From NCBI GenBank assembly GCA_964559175.1, contig CAZLGT010000025.1:1-64000 (forward strand): a stretch of 64,000 nucleotides of DNA. Reading direction: 5' to 3'. This stretch comes from Mariniphaga sp964559175. GTDB lineage: Bacteria; Bacteroidota; Bacteroidia; Bacteroidales; Prolixibacteraceae. The notes under the pieces were generated by a model. The model had not been told where the DNA came from. It saw only the letters and a program-made list of their open reading frames with translations, and did not search any database. How positions within the stretch are numbered: position 1 is the first letter of the stretch; every line of letters begins with the position of its first letter. The position numbers were made by a program, and so were the translations under genes. This document shows positions 63,587 to 64,000 of the stretch, piece by piece.

Positions 63587-64000
63587 TTGAATAAGGAAGA
63601 AAAATTTAAAGCCATTATTTCGGAAAACAGTGACCGGATTCGGCGCATTTGCAGGTACTACAACGGCAATCAGGAAGACCAGAAAGACATGTACCAGGAG
63701 GTTTTGGTGAACATCTGGAAAAGCCTTGACAATTTTAGGGGCGATGCAGCCATCACCACATGGATTTACCGGGTGGCGGTGAATACTTCGCTCACTTTCA
63801 CAGGCAAAGCCTATCGCCGCATGAAACTGTTGGTGTATGGAGATATGCAAAAGGTTACCACAGTGATAGATGATGAAAGCCTGACAGAAAAACTGAAAAA
63901 GGAACAGCTGCTGAACCAACTTCAAACCGAGCTCAACCAGCTGCCAGTGATGGACAAAGCACTGATTTCGCTGATGCTCGAGGGTATATCGATGAAGGAA
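63587..64000 (+). CDS. ECF sigma factor, cut by the window end
   Basis: An open frame from a TTG at 63587 (an in-frame TGA lies at 63557-63559; no ATG is available before region 2) runs off the window after 138 codons. Region 2 is visible as DQKDMYQEVLVNIWKSLDNFR and AAITTWIYRVAVNTSLTF. The start of region 4 is QLQTELNQLPVMDKALISLM and EGISMKE. It is a different sigma factor from the one at 3315-3896. Start codon choice is uncertain. Confidence 0.82.
   Translation, partial: MNKEEKFKAIISENSDRIRRICRYYNGNQEDQKDMYQEVLVNIWKSLDNFRGDAAITTWIYRVAVNTSLTFTGKAYRRMKLLVYGDMQKVTTVIDDESLTEKLKKEQLLNQLQTELNQLPVMDKALISLMLEGISMKE

Overview
The window is chromosomal DNA from a member of the Bacteroidota, most likely the Bacteroidales/Marinilabiliales branch. 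The evidence is a full-length type IX secretion translocon gene (sprA), a SprB-repeat/FISUMP lipoprotein, DUF4296, head-GIN and DUF2147 proteins, a ribosomal protein S16 with a long Ala/Glu tail, a dapL-type lysine pathway, and promoters of the TTTG - 20 nt - TAnnTTTG type. Shine-Dalgarno sequences are rarely visible. The order-level placement is an inference. The window is largely housekeeping, with small accessory modules wedged between and inside the operons.

Layout. 0.1-6.9 kb: a DUF4296 lipoprotein and amidohydrolase; a minus-strand envelope-stress module (ECF sigma, zinc-finger anti-sigma, two periplasmic CpxP/CnrX-like proteins); a penicillin-acylase-family hydrolase; a DUF2147 protein. 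7-13 kb: an antitoxin/PIN pair, a radical SAM protein, the three-gene proton-translocating transhydrogenase (pntAA-pntAB-pntB) and an aminotransferase. 13.2-19.9 kb: hicBA, then the end of lysine/DAP synthesis (dapL divergent from dapF-lysA), an orphan nucleotidyltransferase, a glycosyltransferase, tsaC/sua5 and mscL. 20-23 kb: a head-GIN protein, rpsP-rimM, an initiator tRNA and a damaged second copy of that tRNA. 23-28 kb: trpEGDCF behind a leader that encodes a 22-residue peptide with three consecutive Trp codons and an attenuator. Upstream of that leader lies another structured RNA with its own terminator.

28-39 kb: a secreted protein, a RelE-type toxin gene broken by a homopolymer frameshift, and a menaquinone operon (menI, menF, menD, menB, menA, menC, menE) interrupted twice, by a DUF433/DUF5615 pair and by an AAA ATPase. 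Each insert has its own recognisable promoter. 38.9-49.6 kb: pepA-pdxA-ruvA-sprA. 49.8-57.2 kb: a plus-strand cluster with a small Cys-containing protein, a TonB-dependent receptor, an AmpG-like permease, hemN, a protoporphyrinogen oxidase and ferrochelatase. It looks like a unit that combines import with the last three heme steps. 57.3-61 kb: a barrel-like protein, two lipoproteins and a Na+/H+ antiporter. 61-64 kb: a comM-like ATPase, an ORF6N gene bracketed by two copies of a 57-bp hairpin repeat, and an ECF sigma gene cut by the window end.

Main points of interest: the two-stage RNA leader upstream of trpE, the initiator-tRNA copy in which palindromes replace the D-loop and half the anticodon arm, the paired 13-bp palindromic operators in front of the ATPase inside the men operon, the porphyrin import/heme cluster, and the repeat-bracketed ORF6N gene. 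No CRISPR array, rRNA, prophage, transposase or replication origin was recognised.
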